A stretch of 64,000 nucleotides of DNA from Leptolyngbyaceae cyanobacterium RM1_1_2. GTDB lineage: Bacteria; Cyanobacteriota; Cyanobacteriia; Phormidesmidales; Phormidesmidaceae. The notes under the pieces were generated by a model. That model saw nothing but the letters and a program-made list of their open reading frames with translations, did not search any database and was not told the DNA's origin. Shown here one piece after another: positions 7,773 to 17,104 of this stretch. Position 1 is the stretch's first letter; every line of letters begins with the position of its first letter. The translations under genes were made by a program, and so were the position numbers. The stretch spans positions 28,025 to 92,024 of the forward strand of contig JAAUQI010000015.1 of the NCBI GenBank assembly GCA_012032345.1. Direction: 5' to 3'.

Positions 7773-9074
7773 CTAGCGATAGTCTTGCTGTTGAATATTC
7801 CGTAAACGAGCTTCAGGACGCTTAAAGCGATCGAGCTGGGCTTCAAAGAAGGCACGGTTGGCCTGCAGGTGCTTGGGATTAGGGTCATCTAGCGGATAGA
7901 GCAGGGCTGTTCTCAGGGCCTGAATCACCGCTGAGGTAACACAGTACATTGAGCGCTGAAAAGAAACTCCCAGCTGAATCAGCATGTCATCTTCACCCCG
8001 GCAGTGCTGCTGGTAGTAGTCCACCAGATAGGGGGGTAAAAAGTGCAGCATGTCCTGCATTAGCAGCGTCGGTGGAATGCCCGCAGACCCCACTGGAAAA
8101 ACATCGGCGTAGAGAATGCCGTAGTGAAAATCTCCCTGATCGCTAGGGACTTCGCCAGCCTGAGCATTGTAAGACTTGGTGCCGCGAAACGGAGAAGTGC
8201 GGTAAAACACAGCTTCAACGTAGGGTAGCGCGGCTTCATACAGCCAGGTAAAGCCTTTTGACTTGGGAATAATTTCGTAGCGCTCGTCTCCAATGTAAAC
8301 ATGGTGGTAAATCGGGCGTCCGGCGATCGCAAAGATACCGTTCACCAAAAAATTCATTGCCTCTGGGACACTGGTAATCTTGCCTTCGTCATAGAGATCA
8401 GACATTTCAAAAAAGACCGGAGCCATCACCTCCCAAAACAGACCCAGATTTGAGTAATAAGAGAGCTGTCGCACCTGCTCAATAAACATCTCTGGAAATA
8501 GCTTATACAGCCCCAGCATGGCCGGATTGCCCTTGAAATAAGCTCGAATAGCGACATCGGCACTGGCTTTGTATTCGTCAGTATCTAAGTAAGGATCAAA
8601 CTGACCGCCCATGCCCCGATGCCAGAGCATGGCCCGCATACATTCTTCGGCAAACTCCATATTGATGCGGTCGTGCCAGAGGTGATGCAGCAGTTTCGGC
8701 AGCTTGCGGTTGACTTCACCTTTTGCCATAAAGTCCAGCAGTTCTGGGTGAGCGGTTGCTTGTCCGCGCCAGACCCGCAGGTCAGCACTATCCCCGGCAT
8801 AGTGGTTGGGCAAGTCCAGATACTCCTGAGGCAAGAAGTATTTGAAGAAGGGCAGCGGATTGAGAAAGACCCGCTCGGCGATGTAAAGCAGATCGCGCCA
8901 GTAGAAGTCCATCGGCACCGCATAGGCTTTGTAGAGGCCGATAATCTGCATCAGGTTTTCTGGCGTGTCGGGCAGCATCGCTCCGCCAGATTCCAGCCGA
9001 TGCACGACTTTGGCAAAGGGGTGCTGGGAAGGGGGGAGCTTAGTAGGAGAGGGCGTTAAGAGGGTAGAGGTCAT
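7773..9074 (-). CDS. cupA: CO2 hydration protein CupA (ChpY)
   Basis: 433 aa, the normal length for the CupA/CupB (ChpY/ChpX) family. It is the cytosolic CO2-hydrating, carbonic-anhydrase-like subunit bound to NdhD3/NdhF3 in NDH-1MS. Family stretches include PENLMQIIGLYKAYAVPMDFYW near 40-60, LLHHLWHDRINMEFAEECMR near 125-150 (a His-rich segment in the zinc-site region), and GRPIYHHVYIGDERYEIIPK. The ATG lies 8 bp after the ndhD3 stop. Assignment to CupA rather than CupB rests on the linked cupS and on the gene order ndhF3-ndhD3-cupA-cupS; the constitutive cupB operon lacks cupS. Confidence 0.92.
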   Translation of the reverse strand: MTSTLLTPSPTKLPPSQHPFAKVVHRLESGGAMLPDTPENLMQIIGLYKAYAVPMDFYWRDLLYIAERVFLNPLPFFKYFLPQEYLDLPNHYAGDSADLRVWRGQATAHPELLDFMAKGEVNRKLPKLLHHLWHDRINMEFAEECMRAMLWHRGMGGQFDPYLDTDEYKASADVAIRAYFKGNPAMLGLYKLFPEMFIEQVRQLSYYSNLGLFWEVMAPVFFEMSDLYDEGKITSVPEAMNFLVNGIFAIAGRPIYHHVYIGDERYEIIPKSKGFTWLYEAALPYVEAVFYRTSPFRGTKSYNAQAGEVPSDQGDFHYGILYADVFPVGSAGIPPTLLMQDMLHFLPPYLVDYYQQHCRGEDDMLIQLGVSFQRSMYCVTSAVIQALRTALLYPLDDPNPKHLQANRAFFEAQLDRFKRPEARLRNIQQQDYR

Positions 9075-9082
9075 GGGAGTCG

Positions 9083-10636
9083 TTAAAGGTGAGTAGTCAA
9101 TGAGTTAGAGGTGGGAAGAGATAATGAATCTTGAGAGATTTGAAATGGCTGATCTAGGGTCGGTGCCACGAGGCGCGGCGCTGGCATAGCGGCCATCTGG
9201 TGAGTAGTGGTTTCGCTCCAGCGCATCAGCCAGCCCGGTTGAACTCCTAAGAGGAAAATCAGCCACGCCAGAATTAGCGCTGGGGTACGTTCGAACCATT
9301 CAACTTTGGGAAAATAGGCAGTCGCGTTATCCAGCTTGCCAAAGCAGGTGCGGTTAAGCAAAATCACAAAGTAAACCGCTGTCAGCCCCGTCCCCACCAC
9401 GCACACTAGAGTCTGAATCGGAAAGACCGCATAGCTACCCTGAAAAACAACAAACTCAGCAATAAAGCCTACCAGCCCTGGAATGCCGGCACTGGCCATA
9501 CCGCCTAGCACCAGCAGAGCGCTTACCAGCGGCAGTCCCCGAATCGGGTTCATCAAGCCGTTTAGCACCGTCAAATCGCGGGTGCCAACTTTGGCCTCAA
9601 CCAGCCCCACTAGATGAAACAGCAGCGCCAAAATCAGGCCATGAGCAAACATCTGAGCTACAGCCCCCACCAAACTGAGATTGGTCATGGCCGCGCCACC
9701 GAGCAGCACGTAGCCCATGTGACCAATTGAGCTGTAGGCCACCATGCGCTTGATGTCTTTTTGAGCGATCGCTGCCATCGCCCCATACAGAACACTCACC
9801 GCTGCCCAAGTCGCCAGCCATGGAGACAGCGCCGCCCAGGCATCGGGGAAAAGCCCCATACCAAAGCGAAAAATGCCATAGGTACCCAGCTTTGCCAGCA
9901 CGCCCCCCAGCAGAATTGCTACCGGGGTCGAGGCTGCCACATAGGTATCCGGTAGCCAGGTATGCAGCGGTACCAGCGGCGTTTTAATGCCAAACCCTAC
10001 CAGCAAAACCCCTAGCAGTACAAACTGTATCCCCAGGGGCAGAGACTGCTCCAGCAAAGCACTGTAGGAAAAGCTAGTGGCGTGGCTCAGCCAGATCACG
10101 CCCAAGAATCCGGCCAAAATCAACGCGCCTGACATGGCGGTGTAGAGCAAAAACTTAGTCGCCGCATAACCGCGATTGCTGCCACCCCATACAGATACCA
10201 GCAGATAAAACGGAATCAGCTCAATCTCGTAGAACAGGAAAAAGAGCAGCAGATTCTGCGCCAGCAAAGCACCCGCCACGCCGCTGCTCACCAGCAAGAT
10301 CAGCGCGTAAAACAGGCGCGGACGCTCTGTCTGCTCAGAGCTGCTGTAAATTGCAATCCAGGTCAGCAGACTATTGAGTACTACTAGCGGCAGCGATAGG
10401 CCATCAACCCCTAGCTCATAGTTCAGGCCCAGGGTTTCTAACCAGGGCAAAGTTTCTTGAAACTGGAAGGCCGTACTGCCCGGATTAAACTGGCTCAACA
10501 GCCAGACTGTCCACAGCAGGGCCGCACCCGACACCATCAGCGAGCCTAACTTAATCCGGTGAGCCGGAACTGTTTTGGGTAAGCAGCCAATAATAATCGT
10601 GCCTATGAAGGGTAGCCAAATCAGGGCGCTAAGCAT
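9083..10636 (-). CDS. ndhD3: NAD(P)H-quinone oxidoreductase subunit D3 (NdhD3)
   Basis: 517 aa from the ATG at 10636, which has AAGAGAGA just upstream; a TTG at 10657 is less likely. Polytopic, with about 14 hydrophobic helices. It carries antiporter/NuoM-family motifs: ELIPFYLLVSVWGGSNRGYAATKF, TPLVPLHTWLPDTYVAA, KRMVAYSSIGHMGYVLLG, and FAHGLILALLFHLVG. It is the distal proton-translocating subunit of the CO2-uptake NDH-1MS complex in the thylakoid membrane. It sits between ndhF3 (41-62 bp upstream) and cupA (8 bp downstream), consistent with one transcript induced by low CO2. Confidence 0.93.
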   Translation of the reverse strand: MLSALIWLPFIGTIIIGCLPKTVPAHRIKLGSLMVSGAALLWTVWLLSQFNPGSTAFQFQETLPWLETLGLNYELGVDGLSLPLVVLNSLLTWIAIYSSSEQTERPRLFYALILLVSSGVAGALLAQNLLLFFLFYEIELIPFYLLVSVWGGSNRGYAATKFLLYTAMSGALILAGFLGVIWLSHATSFSYSALLEQSLPLGIQFVLLGVLLVGFGIKTPLVPLHTWLPDTYVAASTPVAILLGGVLAKLGTYGIFRFGMGLFPDAWAALSPWLATWAAVSVLYGAMAAIAQKDIKRMVAYSSIGHMGYVLLGGAAMTNLSLVGAVAQMFAHGLILALLFHLVGLVEAKVGTRDLTVLNGLMNPIRGLPLVSALLVLGGMASAGIPGLVGFIAEFVVFQGSYAVFPIQTLVCVVGTGLTAVYFVILLNRTCFGKLDNATAYFPKVEWFERTPALILAWLIFLLGVQPGWLMRWSETTTHQMAAMPAPRLVAPTLDQPFQISQDSLSLPTSNSLTTHL

Positions 10637-10698
10637 AAGTCTCTCTTGAGGCAACAATAAGGGGAAGAAAAGTCAGTTTTGAGAGCGCTCAACCTGCT

Positions 10699-12570
10699 CT
10701 AAGGCGTAGGCCAGAGCCTTTGTGTCCAAATGGAGGTAAACAGAGGCCAGCTCACCAATAAAATCAGCAAGACAACGCCGGAGAGAATAGTTAGCACGTA
10801 GAAGCGGGTTTGTCCCACATTGCCGTACTTTAGAGTCTCACCGCTAAAAATTGAGGCAAAGCCCACCAGATTGACGGCTCCATCTACAATGTGACGATCG
10901 ATCCAGTCTGTCAGCCGCGAGAGTAAATCTACCGCAAACACTACGCTAGAGCGATAGAGCTTGGGCGTGTAAAAGTCATTGGCGAAAAAGCTCTGTAATG
11001 GTTTTCCAGGCAGCCTAATCGGTTTGGGAATAGTTTGTGCTACGTACAATACAGCGCCAATCGTGATGCCCGTTAAGGTTGACCAGATTAGCAGCAGGGC
11101 TAGATCCTGGTTGAGGTTGATCCACTCAGGCAGCAAACCCAGACTTTGCAAGATTAGCGGTAAGTGCAGCGTAAAGCCTGCTAAAACAGTCATCGGCAGG
11201 GTGATCGCCCAGATGTTTTCGGGCGATCGCTGGGCCATTGGCTGCGGCTGACCGGCAAAGAGCAGGCCAAACTCACGGGTGAGGCTAAAAGCCGTTAGCG
11301 CATTGACTGCCAGCAGCAGCACAAACAGCCCAGGCCGACTCGGCCACAGCCCATCTGCTAGCGCTAACATGGCCCAGAAACCACCCAGTGGTGGCAGCGC
11401 CATCAGTCCGGCTGCGCCCACTAAATAACTAAGACCTGAAACTGGGCGACGGCTCCAGAGTCCACCAAGCTGGGTCAGGTCTTGCGTAATGCTGTTTAAG
11501 ACAATTGAGCCAGTACTCATCACCAGCAGCGCTATGGATAAAGCATGGGCCAGCATCAGCAGGTAGGCCGCTTCGATTTGCTGGGTGCCTACGGCAACAA
11601 AAACCAGACCCATATAGGCACTGACAGAATAAGACACAGACCGCTTGATATCAATTTGGGCGATCGCAATCAGCGTTGCGCCGACTGCCGTTGCCGCCCC
11701 AACCGCAACGATGGCCTGCTGCACAAAGGGCGATAGCATCAGCACCGGAGATAGCTTAATTAATATCCAAGCCCCTGTCTGTACAACCACTGCGTTACGT
11801 AGGATAGTTCCGGGTAGCGGGCCTTCCATAGCCTCGTCCAGCCACAGGTGCAGTGGGAACTGAGCGCACTTACCCATTGGCCCGGCCATCAGGGCCAGTC
11901 CGAGCAGAGCGATTAGGGTGGGGTCTACCGTAGCTGTTTTGGCCCACTGTGCTAGCTCATTAAAGTTCCAGGTTCCGGCTAGGGGATAGATGGCCAAAAC
12001 CCCCATCAGCAGAAATAGGTCGCCGACTCGCTTGGTTAAGAAAGCATCTCTCGCGCCCGTAACCACCAGCGACTGGTTATACCAGACCCCCACAATTAAG
12101 TAAGTCCCCAGGGTCAAAATTTCCAACAAAATATAGCTAAAAAACAGCGAATTGCACAGCGCCAGACCGCACATCCCTGCCTCGAACAGCGCCAGCAGTG
12201 AGAAAAATCGCGCCCAGCCCCAGTCCATCTCTAGATAGCCCACCGCATAGAGCTGGGCCAAAAAGTTAAGTCCCGTGATGATAATGATGGCAGCCAGAGT
12301 CACTGCTGAGATCTCAATTGACACCGACAGATCTAAACCTGCAACCTGCAGCCACGGGAAAGACTCATAGACAGGCGGCTGTTGCCTAACTTCAAAGAAA
12401 GCCACGATCCCGTGAAAAAAGGCAATTAGGGTCGCCACCAAATTGACATATCCGGCTGGCCTTGGCCCGGTTCGTCGGATAATCGACGGTGACCAAAGCG
12501 CTGACAGCACCATCCCTAAAAGGGGATAGCAGGGAATTAACCAAACAGCTTGAAGTAAGAACTGAAGCAT
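10699..12570 (-). CDS. ndhF3: NAD(P)H-quinone oxidoreductase subunit F3 (NdhF3)
   Basis: 623 aa from the ATG at 12570 (MLQFLLQAVWLIPCYPLLG), with GAGAGAAAG upstream; an ATG at 12588 would add six residues. NuoL/NdhF family: AVGYLEMDWGWARFFSLLALFE, a TKRVGDLFLLMGVLA motif, FPLHLWLDEAMEGPLPGTILRN, IDIKRSVSYSVSAYMGLVFV, and a C-terminal lateral-helix region ending in a last TM segment. First gene of the cup operon. CO2-uptake NdhF proteins have the diverged LDEAMEGP(L)P motif seen here instead of the usual LPDAMEGPTP. The upstream region contains the candidate operator described separately. Confidence 0.92.
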   Translation of the reverse strand: MLQFLLQAVWLIPCYPLLGMVLSALWSPSIIRRTGPRPAGYVNLVATLIAFFHGIVAFFEVRQQPPVYESFPWLQVAGLDLSVSIEISAVTLAAIIIITGLNFLAQLYAVGYLEMDWGWARFFSLLALFEAGMCGLALCNSLFFSYILLEILTLGTYLIVGVWYNQSLVVTGARDAFLTKRVGDLFLLMGVLAIYPLAGTWNFNELAQWAKTATVDPTLIALLGLALMAGPMGKCAQFPLHLWLDEAMEGPLPGTILRNAVVVQTGAWILIKLSPVLMLSPFVQQAIVAVGAATAVGATLIAIAQIDIKRSVSYSVSAYMGLVFVAVGTQQIEAAYLLMLAHALSIALLVMSTGSIVLNSITQDLTQLGGLWSRRPVSGLSYLVGAAGLMALPPLGGFWAMLALADGLWPSRPGLFVLLLAVNALTAFSLTREFGLLFAGQPQPMAQRSPENIWAITLPMTVLAGFTLHLPLILQSLGLLPEWINLNQDLALLLIWSTLTGITIGAVLYVAQTIPKPIRLPGKPLQSFFANDFYTPKLYRSSVVFAVDLLSRLTDWIDRHIVDGAVNLVGFASIFSGETLKYGNVGQTRFYVLTILSGVVLLILLVSWPLFTSIWTQRLWPTP

Positions 12571-12603
12571 GAACTTTCTCTCAACCATAGATATAAGTCT
12601 ACC

Positions 12604-12623
12604 AATAATCTAAACATCATTGT
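12604..12623 (-). promoter_or_regulatory. Candidate LysR-type operator and -35 box of the cup operon
   Basis: A 20-bp imperfect inverted repeat with ends CAAT...ATTG, symmetrical at 14 of 20 positions, lies 34-53 bp upstream of the ndhF3 start. It overlaps TTGACA (minus strand, 12622..12627), a consensus -35 hexamer. LysR regulators of CO2-uptake genes (NdhR/CcmR) bind AT-rich dyads of this general kind, reported as TCAATG-N10-ATCAAT in Synechocystis. The match here is partial, and no good -10 is spaced exactly 17 bp away (TAGACT is at 19). Confidence 0.4.
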
Positions 12624-12627
12624 CAAG

Positions 12628-12907
12628 AGTCTATTTATACTCAGATTTTGCCCGACCGATAAAATTTCCATATGGCCTGAAGTGTCATAAATCTAGCACC
12701 AGGCAGAGGCTGATCGCGCTCAAGCAAGAGCAAGCCGTTGCATGAAGAGTATTCGCTCACGGTTTGACCAAAGGTTTGGTACCTCGCAGAAATACCTCTC
12801 AAGATAAAAAAATGCCGAACCTAAAGCAGAGTCTGAGCCGACTGCAAGCTTGCCATACTCATTCATAGAACACTTTTGAAACACTTTGTCGCTCTCAGCT
12901 AATTCTT
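12628..12907. other. Intergenic region between divergent cup operon and SPL-like gene
   Basis: No gene, tRNA or clear repeat seen. It must hold at least the promoter of the radical SAM gene and part of the cup operon control region. Confidence 0.5.
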
Positions 12908-14011
12908 TTGTCTACTGCCAACATTGTCAATGCTGCCACTGTCCCAGTAACGCGCCCTGCCCCTGTAGCGACGGCCTATCGTCACCATCACTGGCTACCC
13001 GAGCAGGTAATTTTCACACCAGCGGCCCTAGAAGAAAGCTGGGGACAGCAAATCTTTGAGCGGGTACAGTCACTAGGGTTACCGACTACAGTGCAGTCTC
13101 GCCTCACCGGGCTGCGAGGCGAGACTGAGCGCGAAACCTACGCGATCGCCAAGCGTACCCTAGCTGTCGTCACAGCTCCTGCCAGCCAGCTTAAGCTCAG
13201 CCCGATTCCCCCCTCGGCAGACTGGCAGTTTCACATTGCTCAAGGCTGTCCGGCCCACTGCCAGTACTGCTATCTAGCCGGAAGTTTGCAAGGCCCGCCG
13301 GTGATTCGGGTCTATGCCAACCTGCCACAGATTTTAGACAACCTACAGCACTACGAAGCCGCTGACAGGCTGACAACCTACGAGGTGAGCTGCTACACCG
13401 ACCCGCTGGGCATTGAGCACCTAACCGGAGGGCTAGCGGCCTGTATTCGCTACTTTGGCAGCCGCGATCGCGCTCAGCTACGCTGGGTTTCTAAATTTGA
13501 CGCTGTTGATGACCTCATAGACCTGCCTCACAATGGCCACACCCGCTGCCGCTTTAGTGTTAACGCTGCCGCGATCGCCCGTTCTCTAGAAGGCGGTACT
13601 GCCACGGTAGACCAGCGCCTGCAGGCAGTCCGCAGACTGGCGCTGCCAGCAGTACAGGGCGGAGGCGGCTATCCGGTGGGTCTGGTGATTGCCCCTATCA
13701 TGCTGATTGAGAACTGGCGCGAGGCGTATACAGAGCTGCTAGACAAAGCCGCTGCTACGCTAGATTTTGAGTGCGACCTGACGTTTGAGCTAATTTCTCA
13801 CCGCTTTACCCCTGGGTCTAAGGGGATTTTGCAGCAGTGGTACCCCAAGAGCAAACTAGATCTCGACGAGACCAATCGCAGCGTCAAGCGCAACAAATTT
13901 GGCGGCACCAAGTACGTCTACGAGAAGGGCACCATGAAGGAGCTGGAGGCGTTCTTTAGAGGCGCGATCGCCCAGAAGTTTCCTCAGGCTCAGATTCTTT
14001 ACTGGACATAG
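12908..14011 (+). CDS. Spore-photoproduct-lyase-like radical SAM protein
   Basis: 367 aa from a TTG start; no ATG is in frame nearby, so the exact start is uncertain. The radical SAM cluster motif CX3CX2C is at C114, C118 and C121 (GCPAHCQYCYLAGS), the spacing and context typical of spore photoproduct lyase. Downstream, YEVSCYTDPLGIEHLTG places Cys162 about where SPL has the cysteine used as hydrogen-atom donor. C-terminal motifs include ELISHRFTPGSKGIL and KYVYEKGTMKELEAFF. SPL repairs the spore photoproduct in Bacilli. Cyanobacteria do not sporulate, so the substrate here is open: another thymine lesion, or a different role. Monocistronic by context. Confidence 0.85.
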   Translation: MSTANIVNAATVPVTRPAPVATAYRHHHWLPEQVIFTPAALEESWGQQIFERVQSLGLPTTVQSRLTGLRGETERETYAIAKRTLAVVTAPASQLKLSPIPPSADWQFHIAQGCPAHCQYCYLAGSLQGPPVIRVYANLPQILDNLQHYEAADRLTTYEVSCYTDPLGIEHLTGGLAACIRYFGSRDRAQLRWVSKFDAVDDLIDLPHNGHTRCRFSVNAAAIARSLEGGTATVDQRLQAVRRLALPAVQGGGGYPVGLVIAPIMLIENWREAYTELLDKAAATLDFECDLTFELISHRFTPGSKGILQQWYPKSKLDLDETNRSVKRNKFGGTKYVYEKGTMKELEAFFRGAIAQKFPQAQILYWT

Positions 14012-14028
14012 ACGGTACGCGATCGCAG

Positions 14029-14346
14029 CTACAGCGGCAGGCAGCAGGGAATCACAATGCAGCCAGAATTAGACTGCTGATACTGGCTGGCTTGGAGCTG
14101 CTGAGCCGCCTGCTGGCAAAGCCGAAACCGCTGGGGCAAAGTCTTTGCTGCCTGCAGCAAAGACTGGTTGTGAAGTAGCTGTCTGGCATAGTCCGAGCAA
14201 GATTCACGGCCATAGAGCAGCCGGTGAGGACAGGCAAAACCCTTATGTGGGGATAGGGCGCGCTGGTAGGTATCGATGGCTGCGATCGCCCCTTGTCTAG
14301 CCAACCAGTCCAGATCACTTTGCATGAATATCAGAATCCAAAACAT
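14029..14346 (-). CDS. YidD family membrane protein insertion efficiency factor (paralogue)
   Basis: 105 aa. YidD signature: DTYQRALSPHKGFACPHRLL, then a Cys-containing ESCSDYARQLL motif; in the standard family this is YQR.ISP...C.F.PSCS.YA. AAAGGTAG precedes the ATG at 14346. A second ATG at 14325 (MQSDLDWLARQG) is possible and gives a more usual N-terminus. The C-terminus contains a CxxxPCC motif (GCIVIPCCLPL). YidD proteins sit at the inner membrane near YidC and help membrane protein insertion. It is convergent with the SPL-like gene, 17 bp apart. Confidence 0.75.
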   Translation of the reverse strand: MFWILIFMQSDLDWLARQGAIAAIDTYQRALSPHKGFACPHRLLYGRESCSDYARQLLHNQSLLQAAKTLPQRFRLCQQAAQQLQASQYQQSNSGCIVIPCCLPL

Positions 14347-14545
14347 ATCTACCTTTTTACGCCAAACAGCTTGCCCAAAGCTCTCCCCCCAGGCGTATAC
14401 CTATGTGCTTTTATTTATAGATAAGCCCCTAACCCTGATCTCGTGCTCAAAAAACTTTTAGCATTGGGGATAGAAACCAGTAAGCATTGCACTGGAGGAT
14501 AGAATTGCCCTATGTACCATCTCAAATATCCAACTGAGCAGACAG

Positions 14546-14722
14546 ATCTGGCTGCGGTGGTTTGATCAGACCCATGCTTGGATACCCACTGCAGAGGAGC
14601 AGGCAGCAGCAGCCCAACAGGCTCTAAGACAGGAACAGTGCCGAACTCAGTCTGAGCGTCAGCGAGCCGAGCGTCTGGCGGAAAAGCTGCGATCGCTGGG
14701 GATAGATCCCGATCAGATTTAA
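14546..14722 (+). pseudogene. 3' remnant of a Uma2 family gene
   Basis: An open frame reading LRWFDQTHAWIPTAEEQA, then a Q/A/R-rich coil, then RLAEKLRSLGIDPDQI and TAA. This is the C-terminal tail found on the long Uma2 proteins of this window (compare LRWFTAEGNLIPLPEEAERQ ... LRSQGIDPNQLP in 36124..36879). No Uma2 core precedes it; the upstream sequence from 14347 is unrecognisable. It lies end to end with the convergent Uma2 gene at 14726..15310. Confidence 0.65.
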
Positions 14723-14725
14723 GAT

Positions 14726-15310
14726 TTAGCGCCTTAAAGGAAATACTTTGCTCAGCAATAGCGATGGCTGATCGCTGAGATTGGGCAGGGCGATCGCCTC
14801 AGTTGCTAAACAAACCCGCTGAGTGCGATAGGCCCAGCTCCCTGTGGGTTTAAAATAGGGTTCACTGTAGCACTCTAGTATCGTCTCTGCTAGGTTAAAA
14901 ATCCAGTAGTCGGCAACGCCATTCTCGGCGTATAGAGGCAGTTTGACCTCTCTATCGTAGGTAATAGAGGAATCGGAAATCTCAATCAGCAACAAAATGT
15001 CTGCTGAGTATGGGTGATGGTCGAGGTAGTCATCAGCGCGATTTTGAACAATGGCAAAATCAGGCTCGGGTTCGCTATCAGGCGGTAAGGTAATGGGCGA
15101 CTGACAGCGCAGCGTAAAGTCATCCCCCAAGCATTTAGGCAGTTCTCGCAGCAGCCGCGTCAGGCAAACTTCATGGGCGGTACCTTTGGCAGCCATTTGC
15201 ATCAGTTCTCCCCGGATCAGTTCTATGCGATCGCTGGCCTGCAAAAAATCTAGGTCGGCCAGTCGATGATATTCTGCGAGGCTAAAATGCTTGAGCGTAG
15301 CGGATAGCAT
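14726..15310 (-). CDS. Uma2 family (DUF820) protein, short form
   Basis: 194 aa, the typical length of the classical Uma2 family. Motifs: FSLAEYHRLADLDFLQASDRIELIRGELMQM near the N-terminus, a TL.C.SPITLPPDSEPEPDFAIV core, ADILLLIEISDSSITYDREVKLPLYAENGVADYWIFNL. The Asp of PEPDFAI, Glu of LIEISDSS and Lys of REVKL form the predicted PD-(D/E)xK-type site. Unlike the coiled-coil type at 5596 and 36124, it has no C-terminal coil. Function unknown beyond fold. Upstream neighbour is hflX, in the same direction but about 100 bp away. Confidence 0.85.
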   Translation of the reverse strand: MLSATLKHFSLAEYHRLADLDFLQASDRIELIRGELMQMAAKGTAHEVCLTRLLRELPKCLGDDFTLRCQSPITLPPDSEPEPDFAIVQNRADDYLDHHPYSADILLLIEISDSSITYDREVKLPLYAENGVADYWIFNLAETILECYSEPYFKPTGSWAYRTQRVCLATEAIALPNLSDQPSLLLSKVFPLRR

Positions 15311-15412
15311 AGGATAGAGGCAGTCAGAGTGCTTAAATTATACAGGCGCAAAATGGATATGGCTGAGGAATGAGTGCAGGCGATCGCAAAAGCTGAATTT
15401 CAGGCAGGGAAG

Positions 15413-17104
15413 TTACAAAGCCAAGGCGTAATCGACTAGATGCAAGAGCCGCTGCCGCAGCGTTTCTAGACCCGTGCGCTCCTGAGCTGAGATGAATATG
15501 GCCTGGGGATATTCTTCCTGAGCGATCGCCAGCGTATCGCTGTCTACCTGATCGAGCTTGTTAAAGGCCAGCAAAATCGGCCCTGGCGTAATGGGCATCT
15601 CTGACAAAATGTTCATCACCGCTCGAATCTGACTTTGCCAAGCCGGATGAGACAGATCCACCACGTGCAGTAGCGCATCTGCCTCGGTGACCTCCTCCAG
15701 CGTGGCCCGAAACGCATCTACCAGGGACGGCGGCAGCTCATGAATAAAGCCCACCGTATCGGTTAAAACCAACGGACGCGGCTCATGGGTCTCAGCATCA
15801 ATCGCACTCATCCGCCGCGTAGTCGGATCAAGCGTAGCAAAGAGCTGATCAGCCGCATAGATTTCAGCATTGGTGAGAGCATTCAGCAGGGTAGACTTGC
15901 CCGCGTTGGTATAGCCAACAACCGCGATCGAGGGCACCTCTTGCTGCTGACGCTGCAGCCGCATCCGCGAACGGTGAGCTTGGAGCTGGGTCACTTCCTT
16001 TTGCAGCCGTGCAATACGCCGCTGGATCGCCCGACGTTCTGTTTCTAGCTTGGTTTCACCTGGTCCTCGCGTACCAATACCGCCGCCAAGCCGAGACATG
16101 GCCTGTCCGCGCCCGGTGAGGCGAGGGAGCTGGTACTCTAGCTGGGCCAGTTCTACCTGCAGCTTCCCGGCTCCGGTTTTGGCCCGCTGGGCAAAAATAT
16201 CTAAAATCACTTCGGTGCGATCGACAACGCGCACCCCCACCCGGGCTTCTAAATTTCTCACCTGGGCTGGGGATAGGTCACGGTCGAAGACCACCAAACT
16301 CGCTCCCCTAGTCTGAGCGGTCAGGGCAATCTCCTGCACCTTACCAGCGCCAACCACCGTTTGCGGATGGGAGCGGGGACGCTTTTGAGACAGGCTTTCG
16401 ATCACTTCGCCCCCGGCAGTTTCGACTAGACGCTGTAGCTCTTGCAGCGTGTTTTCAAACTGTTCTTGATCGCTGTGGTTTGTCAGCAGCCCCACAAGCA
16501 AAACCCGGTCATGAGTCGGATCAACCTGCTGAGCCACATACTCGCGGCGAAACTCAGCTTCTAACCCTTCACTCAGATCAACAAAATCCTGCTGGGCTAG
16601 CACATCAAGGCTTAGCGGCGGCGAAACTGTCCATTTAGCTTCGGGGTGAGGTACCAAATGGGCTAGGTAAGCCGCCTGCACATAGCCTGTGACGCCTCCG
16701 CCCCGGCGCGTAAAGCCTTCCCCGGTCAGCGTTAGCAAAACCAGGGCATCAAGGCGCTGCAGCGCCATCGCTGTCAGATCACCCTCGCCGGGAGCCTCTT
16801 TTTTGAGCTGTGTGCCCACGCAGCGAATGCCAGAAAGCCGCTCGGCTCCGTATCGCGGCAGCTCTAAGAGCGGAATCTGGGTTTGACGCGGATTGCCGAC
16901 GCCAACGCGAATAACCTGACCCCGGCGGTTAAGATAGGCGCAAACTGGCTGGCCAATCTCAGTACTGATAGCCGCTAGACGCTGGGCAAACTCTGCCGTT
17001 GTAATGCGATCGCCCGGTAGCCGCTGGTGATAAAGCCGCTTTAGCTGTTTGAGCTGGCTGGACTTAAGGCCCTGTAACTGCCCGTAGATTGTTTCAACAG
17101 ACAC
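15413..17104 (-). CDS. hflX: GTPase HflX
   Basis: 563 aa, longer than E. coli HflX (~426) because of an N-terminal extension of ~190 residues common in cyanobacteria. Domain order: extension, HflX N-terminal nucleotide-binding domain (DRVLLVGLLTNHSDQEQFE, then GGEVIESLSQKRPRSHPQTVVG), a coiled region with GPGETKLETERRAI, then the GTPase: G1 GYTNAGKST near 397, G3 DTVGFIHELP, G4 NKLDQVD. Binds 50S ribosomes and splits stalled or heat-damaged ribosomes. Start GTG at 17104. Isolated gene with its own upstream region. Confidence 0.93.
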   Translation of the reverse strand: MSVETIYGQLQGLKSSQLKQLKRLYHQRLPGDRITTAEFAQRLAAISTEIGQPVCAYLNRRGQVIRVGVGNPRQTQIPLLELPRYGAERLSGIRCVGTQLKKEAPGEGDLTAMALQRLDALVLLTLTGEGFTRRGGGVTGYVQAAYLAHLVPHPEAKWTVSPPLSLDVLAQQDFVDLSEGLEAEFRREYVAQQVDPTHDRVLLVGLLTNHSDQEQFENTLQELQRLVETAGGEVIESLSQKRPRSHPQTVVGAGKVQEIALTAQTRGASLVVFDRDLSPAQVRNLEARVGVRVVDRTEVILDIFAQRAKTGAGKLQVELAQLEYQLPRLTGRGQAMSRLGGGIGTRGPGETKLETERRAIQRRIARLQKEVTQLQAHRSRMRLQRQQQEVPSIAVVGYTNAGKSTLLNALTNAEIYAADQLFATLDPTTRRMSAIDAETHEPRPLVLTDTVGFIHELPPSLVDAFRATLEEVTEADALLHVVDLSHPAWQSQIRAVMNILSEMPITPGPILLAFNKLDQVDSDTLAIAQEEYPQAIFISAQERTGLETLRQRLLHLVDYALAL

